Positions 46,349-55,095 of a stretch of DNA of 64,000 bases are shown one piece after another. This DNA is from Pseudidiomarina taiwanensis (GTDB taxonomy: Bacteria > Pseudomonadota > Gammaproteobacteria > Enterobacterales > Alteromonadaceae). Positions within the stretch are counted from its first letter, which is position 1, and every line of letters starts with the position of its first letter. The notes beneath the pieces were generated by a model, which was given only the letters and a program-made list of their open reading frames with translations, was not told where the DNA came from and searched no databases. The stretch covers positions 310,001-374,000 of the forward strand of contig NZ_PIQG01000001.1 of NCBI RefSeq assembly GCF_003987435.1, in the 5' to 3' direction. Made by a program: the position numbers and the translations under genes.

Positions 46349-47638
46349 ATGAAAATTGCTGTAATTGGGAGTGGTATCTCAGGGTTGACGAGTGCGTATT
46401 TGTTACATCGTGACCATGAGGTGACGGTGTTTGAAAAGAACGATTATATCGGTGGCCACACCCATACCATCCCACTTGAGAAAGATGGCGTGCAATACAA
46501 TGTGGATACCGGTTTTATTGTATTTAATGACCGCACTTATCCTTATTTTCGCGCCATGATGCGCGAAATCGGAGTGCAGTGGCGTGATACCGAGATGAGC
46601 TTCAGTGTGCGCGATCCACGCTCAGGGCTTGAGTACAACGGCCACAACTTTAATACGTTATTTGCGCAGCGGAAAAACTTCTTTAAGCCAAGCTTTTATC
46701 GGTTATTAGGCGGTATCGTGAAGTTCAACAAAGCGGCCAAAGCTGCGAACAAACCAGGCGCTAACCTTGACCATGTCACCTTAGGCGAGTTTTTACGTCA
46801 GGTGAACGTATCTGATGATGTTGCGGAGTTTTATCTGCTCCCTATGGTGGCCGCAATTTGGTCTGCGAGTCTTACTGAAACTGAGAAATTCCCGCTTGGA
46901 TTTTTCTTGCGCTTTTTCGAAAACCACGGCCTGCTCAATGTCACTGACCGACCGCAGTGGCATACTATTATTGGCGGTTCGAGCGCTTATATCGAGCCGC
47001 TCACGCGTGGCTTTGCCGATAAGATTCAGTTGCAAACCAAGATCAGCCGAATCCAACGCCAAGCAGATGAGCAGCAGCCGGTTTTAATTGAATTTGAAGA
47101 CCGCGCGCCAGAGCGCTTCGATGCGGTGATTTTTGCTTGTCATAGTGACGAAGCGCTGGCCTTGCTTGCAGATCCAAGCGCTGATGAAACTCAAGTGTTG
47201 GGCGCAATTCCGTATCAAATGAACGATGTCGTGTTGCACACTGACGCGTCGCTATTGCCTCGTAACGAGCGGGCATGGGCATCTTGGAACTATTTATTGC
47301 ATCACGGTGCAGATGCCAAAACGCGACCTAGTTCAGTGACCTATAACATGAATATTTTGCAAGGGATTCAAGGGCCACACACCTTCTGTGTTACGTTAAA
47401 CAATACCGATGCAATTGCTGAACAAGAAATTATCGGTCGTTATGCCTATGCGCACCCAGTTTATAGCGTCGAATCAATGCAGGCGCGGGCGCAGCGCGGT
47501 GAGATTAATGGGGTGAATCATACCTATTTCACTGGCGCGTATTGGTATAACGGTTTCCATGAAGACGGCGTGCGCTCAGCGGTTGATGTCGCGCGAATGT
47601 TAGGCTCAGACTGGGGTAAAGAGATCGATGCTGCGTAG
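46349..47638 (+). CDS. FAD-dependent oxidoreductase (amine-oxidase-like)
   Basis: A 429-aa flavoprotein of the NAD/FAD-binding, amine-oxidase-like family. The dinucleotide motif GSGISGLTSAYLLHRDHEV is at residues 8-26 and EKNDYIGGHTHT follows, with a C-terminal second FAD site (FTGAYWYNGFHEDG). Homologues are the regular partners of DUF1365 and a Cfa-like methyltransferase in singlet-oxygen regulons. A role in fatty-acyl desaturation or oxidation is inferred. Confidence 0.9.
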   Translation: MKIAVIGSGISGLTSAYLLHRDHEVTVFEKNDYIGGHTHTIPLEKDGVQYNVDTGFIVFNDRTYPYFRAMMREIGVQWRDTEMSFSVRDPRSGLEYNGHNFNTLFAQRKNFFKPSFYRLLGGIVKFNKAAKAANKPGANLDHVTLGEFLRQVNVSDDVAEFYLLPMVAAIWSASLTETEKFPLGFFLRFFENHGLLNVTDRPQWHTIIGGSSAYIEPLTRGFADKIQLQTKISRIQRQADEQQPVLIEFEDRAPERFDAVIFACHSDEALALLADPSADETQVLGAIPYQMNDVVLHTDASLLPRNERAWASWNYLLHHGADAKTRPSSVTYNMNILQGIQGPHTFCVTLNNTDAIAEQEIIGRYAYAHPVYSVESMQARAQRGEINGVNHTYFTGAYWYNGFHEDGVRSAVDVARMLGSDWGKEIDAA

Positions 47639-48386
47639 CGCGATCCTAAAAGGTACGATTTTCCATGAGCGCGTGAAACCCACGCGCCATCAGTTTAGTT
47701 ATCCCACCGCCCAGTGGTGGCTTGCCCTTGATGAGCTTGAGCAAACTCATCAGCAGAGCCGCTTGTTTTCGACCAAAGGCTTTGCACCCTTGTGGTTCAA
47801 ACGCAGTGATTATCTGCGAGGCAGTGACGGCAGCCTGAGTGATGCAGTGCTGGCAAAAGCCAGCGAACTGGCGGCAGAGCCGATAACGGGACGGGTGTAC
47901 TTCCTTGGCAATTTGCGAACCTTTGGTCTGTATTTCAGTCCAATTAATTGTTACTTCATTGAGCAGACGGAAGGTGAGTATCGCTATATGTTAGCGGAGG
48001 TAAGCAATACACCGTGGAACGAACGGCATTATTATTTAGTCGATTTAAACGGGCCACTTGAGCATCCTAAAGCGTTTCATGTGTCGCCGTTTAACCCGGT
48101 CGAAATGGAGTATAAGTGGCGTTTAAAGCCACCTTTGAATCAGCCTAACCACAGTAGTTTAATTTATCTTGAGGCGCGTCGTGGTGAGCGTGAATTTATT
48201 GCCAGCATGCGTTTAAAGCGGGTCGAACTGAACTCGAATAGTATTTTACGCGTATTGCTCAGATATCCGGTGAATACACTGACCACTTTGGTGGCGATTC
48301 ATTGGCATGCATTACGCTTATGGATTAAACGAACACCGATCTATGATCATCCAGATAAAATGAAAAATGGGACTTCACATGATTGA
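47628..48386 (+). CDS. DUF1365 family protein
   Basis: A 252-aa protein recognised by the opening ILKGTIFHERVKPTRHQFSYP, FGLYFSPINCYF and FHVSPFNPVEMEYKWRL. The biochemical function is not established. It overlaps the FAD-oxidoreductase gene by 11 bp and the methyltransferase gene by 20 bp, so the three are tightly coupled. Confidence 0.92.
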   Translation: MLRSAILKGTIFHERVKPTRHQFSYPTAQWWLALDELEQTHQQSRLFSTKGFAPLWFKRSDYLRGSDGSLSDAVLAKASELAAEPITGRVYFLGNLRTFGLYFSPINCYFIEQTEGEYRYMLAEVSNTPWNERHYYLVDLNGPLEHPKAFHVSPFNPVEMEYKWRLKPPLNQPNHSSLIYLEARRGEREFIASMRLKRVELNSNSILRVLLRYPVNTLTTLVAIHWHALRLWIKRTPIYDHPDKMKNGTSHD

Positions 48387-49617
48387 TGGTGAAACGGTAA
48401 TGACGGCAGAGCAGACAATGACAGGTCTTAACAAACTCTCGCGCACTATTGTCTTGTCGGTTTTGAAGCATATTGAGTATGGCCAATTGGTCATCCATGA
48501 GAATGGCCAAGAAGTGGCTAATTTCGGCCAAGCAAATGGCTTTTTGAAAGCTGAAATCAATGTGTTGCGGAGCGACTTTTATAAGCGCTTATTGTTCGGC
48601 GGCAGTATCGGAGCAGGCGAACTGTTTGTCGATGGCGCCTGGACCACGCCAGATTTGACTGCGGTCATCCAAGTGTTTGCCCGTAACCTTGAGACTTTGG
48701 ACAAGTTCGAAGCTAAGCTCAGTTGGGTAATGTTGCCATGGCAGAAATTCCAGCACTGGCGTCGTAGCAACTCGAAAAAACAAGCCAAAGAAAATATTTC
48801 AGCGCATTACGATCTCGGTAATGACTTATACAAGGCGTTTTTAGACCCGCGGATGCAATACTCAAGTGCGGTCTACCCACACGCTAATGCCAGCCTGGAA
48901 GAGGCACAAGAGCATAAAATCAAACGCCTGCTGGATTCTCTCGATCTGCAACCAACGGATCATTTAGTTGAAATCGGAACCGGTTGGGGCGGGTTAGCAG
49001 TTTATGCGGCGAAGCATTATGGTTGCCGCGTGACCACCACAACGATTTCTGAAGAGCAGCACGCGTATGTTGAAGAGCTGCTTAAGCGCGAAAATCTCAC
49101 CGAGCAGGTGACCTTGCTGAAAAAAGATTATCGTGATCTTGAAGGGCAATATGACAAGTTGGTGTCGGTGGAAATGATCGAAGCGGTCGGTCGCAAATAC
49201 ATGAGCACCTTTTTCCATACCTGCAGCCGGTTGCTGAAACCAAATGGTAAAATGGCATTACAAGCGATTACGATCGCCGACCAGCGCATGCAGAAGTACG
49301 CATATTCGGTTGATTTTATTCAAAAACATATCTTCCCAGGTGGCTTTTTGCCATCGATTCAGATGATGTCAGAAATGTATACCCGCTACACCGACATGGT
49401 GGTTCGCGAAGTATCAGACATTGGTTTTGATTATGCAAAAACCTTGCGCGATTGGCGGCATAACTTCAATCAAGCTCATCCGCAACTGCAACAGCACGGC
49501 TACGATGATCGCTTTGGTCGGCTCTGGAATTACTATATGTGTTATTGCGAAGGCGGTTTCCTTGAGCGCAGCGTTTCAGCAGTACAATTGGTAGCGACCA
49601 AACCGCAATGCCGCTAA
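48367..49617 (+). CDS. Cyclopropane-fatty-acyl-phospholipid synthase-like methyltransferase
   Basis: A 416-aa S-adenosylmethionine-dependent enzyme of the Cfa family, acting on unsaturated acyl chains of membrane phospholipids. The SAM site VEIGTGWGGLAVYAA is around residues 199-213; also visible are AHYDLGNDLYKAFLD, QYSSAVY and YMCYCEGGF. ATG codons at 48367, 48379 and 48400 are all possible, with no strong ribosome site. Cfa homologues are core members of RpoE/ChrR regulons and in Rhodobacter take part in forming furan fatty acids (as I recall). Confidence 0.92.
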   Translation: MGLHMIDGETVMTAEQTMTGLNKLSRTIVLSVLKHIEYGQLVIHENGQEVANFGQANGFLKAEINVLRSDFYKRLLFGGSIGAGELFVDGAWTTPDLTAVIQVFARNLETLDKFEAKLSWVMLPWQKFQHWRRSNSKKQAKENISAHYDLGNDLYKAFLDPRMQYSSAVYPHANASLEEAQEHKIKRLLDSLDLQPTDHLVEIGTGWGGLAVYAAKHYGCRVTTTTISEEQHAYVEELLKRENLTEQVTLLKKDYRDLEGQYDKLVSVEMIEAVGRKYMSTFFHTCSRLLKPNGKMALQAITIADQRMQKYAYSVDFIQKHIFPGGFLPSIQMMSEMYTRYTDMVVREVSDIGFDYAKTLRDWRHNFNQAHPQLQQHGYDDRFGRLWNYYMCYCEGGFLERSVSAVQLVATKPQCR

Positions 49618-50168
49618 CGAAATGGCTTAATCGAACCAACTTACGCCGGCTATTTGGGCTATTTTGGTTCGATTTCGTTTGGTTTGCGGCAGTTTTTGGG
49701 CGCAACGACTGGTTGCTGTTTAGTACCGCAATGGTTGCAGCCCAATGCGTGGTTGCGGCATATTTCGGGACCTTTGCGCAACGCCGTTTTTGGCCGATAG
49801 CGACACTATTGTTTGTGCTTGGCTTGGCCCTTGAATTAACTGTGGTCGGGCTGGGGATTATCCGCTTTGATGGCGGCGTCATGCCGCTGTGGCTGGTGGT
49901 GCTCTGGGTTGGCTTTGTGCTGATGTGCCTCACCACTTTAGATGGCTTCGGTGGTCGCCCATGGCTAGCGGCACTGCTTGGTCTTGGCTTTGGTCCCGTG
50001 ACCTATGCTGTTGGCGTTGAAATGCAGGCGGCGGAGCTGTTGGCACCTGTTTGGCAGTTGTGGGTAATCTATGCAGCGCTTTGGGCCGTATATATGGTTA
50101 TCTTTGCAAAACTTGTTGTTAAAGTTGGAGAGCCAGTGCATGAACCGGAGCCTAGTCCAAATCCTTAG
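49608..50168 (+). CDS. DUF2878 membrane protein
   Basis: A 186-aa inner-membrane protein with five or six hydrophobic segments and the DUF2878 features WFDFVWFAAVFG and MPLWLVVLW. It overlaps the Cfa-like gene by 10 bp and the next gene by 29 bp. No function is known. It is found with the same neighbours in other marine gammaproteobacteria, which suggests a membrane step in the pathway. Confidence 0.82.
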   Translation: MPLTKWLNRTNLRRLFGLFWFDFVWFAAVFGRNDWLLFSTAMVAAQCVVAAYFGTFAQRRFWPIATLLFVLGLALELTVVGLGIIRFDGGVMPLWLVVLWVGFVLMCLTTLDGFGGRPWLAALLGLGFGPVTYAVGVEMQAAELLAPVWQLWVIYAALWAVYMVIFAKLVVKVGEPVHEPEPSPNP

Positions 50169-50670
50169 TTTGGTTGCACTCGTCGCGAGTGTAAGCCCGC
50201 AAGCGCACGCGAATCAGTGTGCGACTGAATCCTATCAAGAGCTCACTCCAGTTGGAGCGACCCGTTTATCGGTGCTGTTCTGGGATATATATGATGCTGA
50301 GCTGCGTACCGATACGGGGCGCTATGGCAACGCCTCGCAACGCGCATTGAAACTGGATTATCTGCGCGAAATCAGTAGTGCAGATTTAGTTGAAAGCACC
50401 GATGAAGAGTGGCAACGCCTTGGCTTTCGCAGCGAGCGGCATCAACAATGGCTCACTGAGCTTGCAGGGATGTGGCCTGACGTCCAAAAGGGCGATTGCT
50501 TGGTATTGATTGAAGATGCCCAAGGCCATGCCAATTTCTATAACGCCGAGGGGTTGCTCGGCTCAATTGACGCAGTCGAATTTACCAACGATTTCTTGGC
50601 CATTTGGCTGTCTGAGAAAAGCCGCTTTAAAGATGAGCGTAACGCATTAATAGGCGAGGAACCGCGATGA
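50140..50670 (+). CDS. Periplasmic chalcone-isomerase-like protein
   Basis: A 176-aa protein with a signal peptide ending AHANQC; ATG 50140 has GGAG 10 bp upstream, and the longer frame from 50071 lies inside the previous gene. The mature part has the chalcone-isomerase fold pattern of bacterial homologues (VGATRLSVLFWDIYDAELRT, LDYLREIS). Bacterial members are thought to bind fatty acids rather than isomerise flavonoids. The overlap with the DUF3833 gene is 4 bp. Confidence 0.8.
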   Translation: MNRSLVQILSLVALVASVSPQAHANQCATESYQELTPVGATRLSVLFWDIYDAELRTDTGRYGNASQRALKLDYLREISSADLVESTDEEWQRLGFRSERHQQWLTELAGMWPDVQKGDCLVLIEDAQGHANFYNAEGLLGSIDAVEFTNDFLAIWLSEKSRFKDERNALIGEEPR

Positions 50671-51191
50671 AAAAATATCTGTTGTTAGTGTTGCTGAGTA
50701 CGGCCTTATTGGTGGGCTGTTCGAGCGGCTTAGATCGTTATACTGGCCAAGGCCCTACGCTTAAACTAGAAGAGTTTTTCAATGGCGAGCTTGTTGCCTA
50801 TGGCATGGTCGAAGATTATTCAGGTGAAGTGATTCAGCGCTTTCGGGTCGACATGATCGGCACCTGGGAAGGCAACGAAGGGGTCCTCGATGAGCAGTTC
50901 TACTATGCCGACGGCAAAACCCAAGAACGTATTTGGTACATCACCAAAACCGGGCCAAATCGTTACGAAGGCCGAGCCTCAGACGTTGAGGGGGTAGCTA
51001 AAGGGGAAGTCTCAGGGTATGTCTTAAACTGGGAGTACGTGCTGAATATCGAAGTTGATGGTGAGCCGCTTGCGGTAACCCTCGATGATTGGCTCTACTT
51101 AGTCGATGAGAACAATATGATTAACCGCACGCAAATGCGTAAGTTTGGCCTGCCGGTTGGTGAAATTACCCTGTATATCGGCAAGAAGTAA
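50667..51191 (+). CDS. DUF3833 lipoprotein
   Basis: A 174-aa lipoprotein: MKKYLLLVLLSTALLVGC with the lipobox Cys18. The mature part, YTGQGPTLKLEEFFNGELVAYG and VDMIGTWEG, marks DUF3833, a beta-rich domain resembling lipocalin-type folds. It is the last gene of the RpoE cluster and is followed by a terminator. It may carry a lipid between membranes; this is inference. Confidence 0.85.
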   Translation: MKKYLLLVLLSTALLVGCSSGLDRYTGQGPTLKLEEFFNGELVAYGMVEDYSGEVIQRFRVDMIGTWEGNEGVLDEQFYYADGKTQERIWYITKTGPNRYEGRASDVEGVAKGEVSGYVLNWEYVLNIEVDGEPLAVTLDDWLYLVDENNMINRTQMRKFGLPVGEITLYIGKK

Positions 51192-51202
51192 CCGCACTGC
51201 AA

Positions 51203-51233
51203 TAAAAAAGCGAGCTTAATGCTCGCTTTTTTG
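51203..51233. terminator. Rho-independent terminator after DUF3833 gene
   Basis: A-run, GCGAGC (51210-51215), TTAAT loop, GCTCGC (51221-51226), T-run. It sits between convergent genes and can act both ways. Confidence 0.9.
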
Positions 51234-51258
51234 TTTCTACACTGTTTTAACAGTCAAA

Positions 51259-51624
51259 TTAGTTGTCGTAACCACGTGGCAGGCGAGACAGGGTCGCATG
51301 CTCTTCAAGTTTCTTCTGCCAGAGTTCTTTTGCGGTTAAACCACCGCCTGATTTAGCAGTAGATTTTTTCGCGGCAGCTTTTTTCGCAGGAGCTTTCTTT
51401 TCAGCAGCTGGCTTCGGTGCGTCAGCTTTCGCCGCAGCTTTCGCAGGCTTAGCCGCACCTTTAAGCGCTTCGGCTTCTTCTGCGAGTTGCGCGAGACGCA
51501 TGTTTTTGCCACCATCTACGCTGTACCAACCGCTTTTCGCTTCAATTTTAGGTTGTTTACCGTGCGCTTGCTGATAAGCTGCTGTGAAATCAGCAACAAC
51601 CTGCTCTTTATCAAGTTTGCTCAT
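51259..51624 (-). CDS. Lys/Ala-rich basic protein (SyrB-like, histone-tail-like)
   Basis: A 121-aa protein in two parts. Residues 1-50 form a small folded head (KEQVVADFTAAYQQAHGKQPK, SGWYSVDGGK). Residues 55-95 are a low-complexity tail of Ala, Lys and Pro (KKAPAKKAAAKK), followed by a short C-terminal helix. Similar proteins in Shewanella and relatives are annotated SyrB-like regulator without proof. DNA or RNA binding by the basic tail is plausible. Confidence 0.75.
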   Translation of the reverse strand: MSKLDKEQVVADFTAAYQQAHGKQPKIEAKSGWYSVDGGKNMRLAQLAEEAEALKGAAKPAKAAAKADAPKPAAEKKAPAKKAAAKKSTAKSGGGLTAKELWQKKLEEHATLSRLPRGYDN

Positions 51625-51743
51625 GCGTTATATCCTATGAGTTTTTAGGTTTTTTCTGAAAGTTAGCGGTTTTTTTATACCGTTTTTTGGTCAGGTTGTC
51701 CAATATCGCACCAAATTGATTGTTTAAGGTAAGAGTTAGAGCT

Positions 51744-52499
51744 ATGCAACGACAACAACTCGAGCAGTATTTGGCAGATTATCTCGCCACCAGTCAAATC
51801 TCAGACTACAGCCCCAATGGCTTGCAGGTCGAAGGGCGCACCGATATTAAGCGTATTGTCACCGGGGTTACGGCATCGCAACGACTGCTCGATGCCGCAG
51901 TGCAAGCGCAAGCGGATGCGATACTGGTGCATCACGGTTATTTTTGGAAGAACGAGCCAGCTGTGATTACCGGCATGAAAAAGCAGCGCATCGCCACGTT
52001 ACTGCAGCATGATATCAATTTATTTGGCTACCATTTACCCATAGACGTGCATCCAGAGGTGGGCAACAACGCGCAACTAGGGCGTTTACTTGGCTTTACT
52101 GAGTGCCAAGCAGTCGAATCCATCGCGCCAACTGGGGTGGTGATGCAAGGCCAGTTTGACACACCTGTAAGTCTTGCGGCACTGGTGAATATCCTCGAAC
52201 AGCAATTACAGCGCAGCATGGTTTGCGTGGAGGCGGTGCACGATAACATCTGCACAGTCGCTTGGTGCACAGGTGGTGGCCAAGGTTTTATTGATGCAGC
52301 CGCGGCAGCTGGAGCGGATCTCTTCATTACCGGTGAAGTCTCTGAGCAAACCATTCATAGTGCCCGTGAACTTGGCATTAATTTTATTGCGGCGGGGCAT
52401 CATGCCACCGAACGTTACGGTATTCGCGCTCTGGGCGAGCATTTAGCGGAGCGCTTTGGGCTCGAGCATCAATTTATTGATATCGACAACCCTGCATGA
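51744..52499 (+). CDS. NIF3-like dinuclear metal-binding protein (YbgI type)
   Basis: A 251-aa protein of the NIF3/DUF34 family. Metal ligands: VHHGYFW near residue 60, and the C-terminal GEVSEQTIHSARELG and GHHATERYG (His and Glu). Family members are hexameric metal proteins annotated as GTP cyclohydrolase type 2, but their role is still debated. I chose ATG 51744 with AAGAG upstream instead of the TTG at 51720. The stop overlaps cmoM by 4 bp. Confidence 0.93.
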   Translation: MQRQQLEQYLADYLATSQISDYSPNGLQVEGRTDIKRIVTGVTASQRLLDAAVQAQADAILVHHGYFWKNEPAVITGMKKQRIATLLQHDINLFGYHLPIDVHPEVGNNAQLGRLLGFTECQAVESIAPTGVVMQGQFDTPVSLAALVNILEQQLQRSMVCVEAVHDNICTVAWCTGGGQGFIDAAAAAGADLFITGEVSEQTIHSARELGINFIAAGHHATERYGIRALGEHLAERFGLEHQFIDIDNPA

Positions 52500-53257
52500 G
52501 CAAAAACGACCAAAGCTTCGCCGATATTGCCGGCAAGTTTAATCGCAATATTTATGGCACGCCTAAAGGTCAGCTGCGCTTGGCGGTGTTAAAGCGCGAT
52601 CTGAGTTCTCTTGCGCGCAGTGAGACGCAGCTGAATATTCTCGATGTGGGAGCTGGGCTTGGCCAAATCAGTGAACTGTTTGCCAAAGCAGGGCACAGCA
52701 TTACCCATAGCGATGTTGCAGAGCCGATGCTAGAGCAGGCACAACAGCGCCATCGGGAAGCCGGGTTGGCGAGCCAGTATCGATACCGTCTTGCAAGTTT
52801 GCAGGAGTTAGCGTGTGAGCCGCAGCAGTATGATTTAGTGCTTTGTCATGCGGTGCTCGAGTGGCTTGCTAAACCGCATGAAGCGATTGCGCAACTGACG
52901 CAATTAACCAAGCCGCAGGGGCGTATTTCGCTGATGTTCTATAACCGTGATGCCAAGCGCTTGGCGAATATTTTGTATGGCAACTTTGATTATGTGCAAA
53001 ATGACCTACAGGTTAAAAAACGCGTGCGCTTAAGCCCACAGCAACCGCTCGCACCCGCTGAGGTTGAGAGTTGGATACAAGCAGAAGGTTTAGTCATTGA
53101 GCAACAGACTGGGGTGCGTTGTTTTTATGATTATTTAAAAACGCCGCCGCCTGCCGAACAAATGCCGCAGCTACTCGAGTTAGAGCTTGCCTACAATCAA
53201 CAATCTCCTTATCGTGAATTAGGTCGTTACCAACATTGGCTTATGCGGAAGCCATAG
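52496..53257 (+). CDS. cmoM: tRNA 5-carboxymethoxyuridine methyltransferase
   Basis: A 253-aa SAM-dependent methyltransferase. The start FADIAGKFNRNIYGTPKGQLR and the patterns HAVLEWLA, SLMFYNRDA and GRYQHWLMRKP match E. coli CmoM (SmtA) well. It methylates cmo5U34 to mcmo5U34 in tRNA wobble positions. SAM motif I is LDVGAGLGQ near residue 48. It is coupled to the NIF3-like gene. Confidence 0.93.
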   Translation: MSKNDQSFADIAGKFNRNIYGTPKGQLRLAVLKRDLSSLARSETQLNILDVGAGLGQISELFAKAGHSITHSDVAEPMLEQAQQRHREAGLASQYRYRLASLQELACEPQQYDLVLCHAVLEWLAKPHEAIAQLTQLTKPQGRISLMFYNRDAKRLANILYGNFDYVQNDLQVKKRVRLSPQQPLAPAEVESWIQAEGLVIEQQTGVRCFYDYLKTPPPAEQMPQLLELELAYNQQSPYRELGRYQHWLMRKP

Positions 53258-53258
53258 C

Positions 53259-54146
53259 ATGTCAGAACACGTCGTTATCTATTATCAAAGCCAACACCGA
53301 AAAGCGCGCAAACTAATGCGTGAATATAAGGCTTTTTTACTCTGTCAGCGCTGGCTTAAACAGCTTACCGTGATTGGCAGTGCCAATGAGCGCCATACTG
53401 ATATTGAGCGCTTGAGTGCCTTGCGCGAGCAGGTTTCTCGGGTGTATGTGGTCGGTGGCGATGGCTCGATTAATATTGTCGCAGAAGTTTTTGCGCAAAC
53501 AGACGTATCGGTTTGGGTGATTCCGGCCGGGACGGGGAACGATTTTGCCCGCGATCTCGGGATTGAAGATTCTTACTGGTTGCTGGCACCAGTTGGGCAG
53601 ATGCCGCCAGCTGTCGAACAATTAAAGGTCGCGATAGGGCGAGCGAATGATTATTGCTTTGTGAACCATCTTGGCGCGGGTCTTACGGTCGATTTAATGC
53701 GCTTACAAAAGGGCCCATTTAAGAAGCTTTTTGGTAAGTTGAGTTATACCGTTGCCTTGTTACTGTATTTGCTGATGCCGAAACGTAAGCGCAGCTCGTG
53801 GCAAGTTGCCGGACAGACCGTTTACGCGCAGATTGTCGCGGTGAGCCGATTTATTGGCGGCGGTATTGCCGTTAACCCTGAGGCGAAACGCCAGCGCAGT
53901 TTAGGGCGCTATTTATTGGTGCCCGCGCACCCAGATGGCAAATTGCTGGGCGCATTTATTGCAATATTGCGTGGTCAAGCAACACCTTATTTAGAATTGT
54001 CAGATATTACCACGATTGAAGTGGGCACGAGTGATGTCGCCATTGAGCTTGATGGTGATGCGCGCATGCTTGGCCCAGTGACGGTCACGATTGAGCCGCA
54101 GGCCTTGACTGTTGCAGTACCCAGGTCTTCTCATCATTTAACTTAG
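53259..54146 (+). CDS. Diacylglycerol/lipid kinase family protein
   Basis: A 295-aa protein with the DAGK catalytic fold. VVGGDGSINIVAEV (residues 65-78) is the GGDGT-type ATP loop with Ser in place of Thr, and IPAGTGNDFARDLG follows. Such YegS/DgkB-like enzymes phosphorylate diacylglycerol or related lipids with ATP. A short hydrophobic stretch (TVALLLYLLM) suggests membrane contact. It begins one base after cmoM. Confidence 0.88.
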   Translation: MSEHVVIYYQSQHRKARKLMREYKAFLLCQRWLKQLTVIGSANERHTDIERLSALREQVSRVYVVGGDGSINIVAEVFAQTDVSVWVIPAGTGNDFARDLGIEDSYWLLAPVGQMPPAVEQLKVAIGRANDYCFVNHLGAGLTVDLMRLQKGPFKKLFGKLSYTVALLLYLLMPKRKRSSWQVAGQTVYAQIVAVSRFIGGGIAVNPEAKRQRSLGRYLLVPAHPDGKLLGAFIAILRGQATPYLELSDITTIEVGTSDVAIELDGDARMLGPVTVTIEPQALTVAVPRSSHHLT

Positions 54147-54157
54147 GAGAATCAGTT

Positions 54158-55033
54158 ATGACACAGTTTAACTGCGCCTTTATTGGGCTTGGGGTGATGG
54201 GCTATCCCATGGCCGGCCATATGCAGCAAAAAGGCTATGCGACCCGCGTCTATAACCGCACCCATGCGAAAGCGTTAGCATGGCAGCAAGAGTATCAGGG
54301 TGAGGTCGCAAAAACGCCTCGAGAGGCAGCCGCTGGTTGTGATTTTATCGCGGTTTGTGTCGGCAATGACGATGATGTGCGCAGCGTCTTTTACGGCGAC
54401 GATGGCCTGTTAGCGCAGCTCAAGCCCGGCGCGATTGTGGTTGATCATACGACGGCCTCGGCAGAGCTTGCCCAAGAGCTGGCTGAAGCAGTACACGCAC
54501 GCCACGGGCTGTTTCTTGATGCGCCAGTATCTGGTGGCCAGCAGGGCGCAATCAATGGTGTGCTGACAGCGATGATTGGCGGCGACCAAGCGGCCATAGA
54601 AAACGCTGATGACATCATCGCCAGTTACTGTAAAACGCGTCAATATATGGGGCCCGCAGGCTCTGGTCAGTTGGCGAAAATGGTCAATCAAATTTGTATT
54701 GCAGGCGTGGTCCAGGGGCTGGCTGAAGGCTTACAGTTGGCGCGTAAAGTCGGTTTAGACCCAGATGCGCTGATTAACGCAATTTCGCAAGGTGCCGCAG
54801 GCTCGTGGCAGATGGTGAACCGTTATAAAACCATGTGGCAAGGTGAGTACGAGCATGGCTTTGCGGTGGATTGGATGCGCAAGGATTTAAAAATTGCTTT
54901 AACTGAGGCAGAGCGCCAAGGGCTAAGCTTGCCACTCACCGCTTTAGTGGATCAATTTTATGCTGAAGTGCAGAAAATGGGCGGAAGCCGCTGGGATACT
55001 TCAAGTCTACTGGCGCGACTCGAGCGCGATTAA
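54158..55033 (+). CDS. Beta-hydroxyacid dehydrogenase (3-hydroxyisobutyrate dehydrogenase-like)
   Basis: A 291-aa NAD(P)-dependent enzyme of the HIBADH/tartronate semialdehyde reductase family. The Rossmann motif GLGVMGYPMAGHM is at residues 9-21; NRT after beta-2 suggests NADP(H); DAPVSGGQQGA (substrate loop) and the catalytic Lys in GQLAKMVNQ are present. The true substrate could be 3-hydroxyisobutyrate, succinic semialdehyde or tartronate semialdehyde. It ends at a terminator. Confidence 0.9.
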   Translation: MTQFNCAFIGLGVMGYPMAGHMQQKGYATRVYNRTHAKALAWQQEYQGEVAKTPREAAAGCDFIAVCVGNDDDVRSVFYGDDGLLAQLKPGAIVVDHTTASAELAQELAEAVHARHGLFLDAPVSGGQQGAINGVLTAMIGGDQAAIENADDIIASYCKTRQYMGPAGSGQLAKMVNQICIAGVVQGLAEGLQLARKVGLDPDALINAISQGAAGSWQMVNRYKTMWQGEYEHGFAVDWMRKDLKIALTEAERQGLSLPLTALVDQFYAEVQKMGGSRWDTSSLLARLERD

Positions 55034-55050
55034 GATTTAATTCATACCAT

Positions 55051-55080
55051 AAAAAAACCCCGCAATTGCGGGGTTTTTAT
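55051..55080. terminator. Bidirectional rho-independent terminator
   Basis: A-run, ACCCCGC / GCGGGGT with AATT loop, then TTTTTAT; between convergent dehydrogenase and DUF1329 genes. Confidence 0.92.
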
Positions 55081-55095
55081 TTTGAAGAATGACCC

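Noticed and set aside
49466-49936. 156-codon minus-strand frame across the Cfa-like and DUF2878 genes
   Set aside because: Spans two real genes in antisense and has Ser/Thr/Lys-rich low-information sequence.
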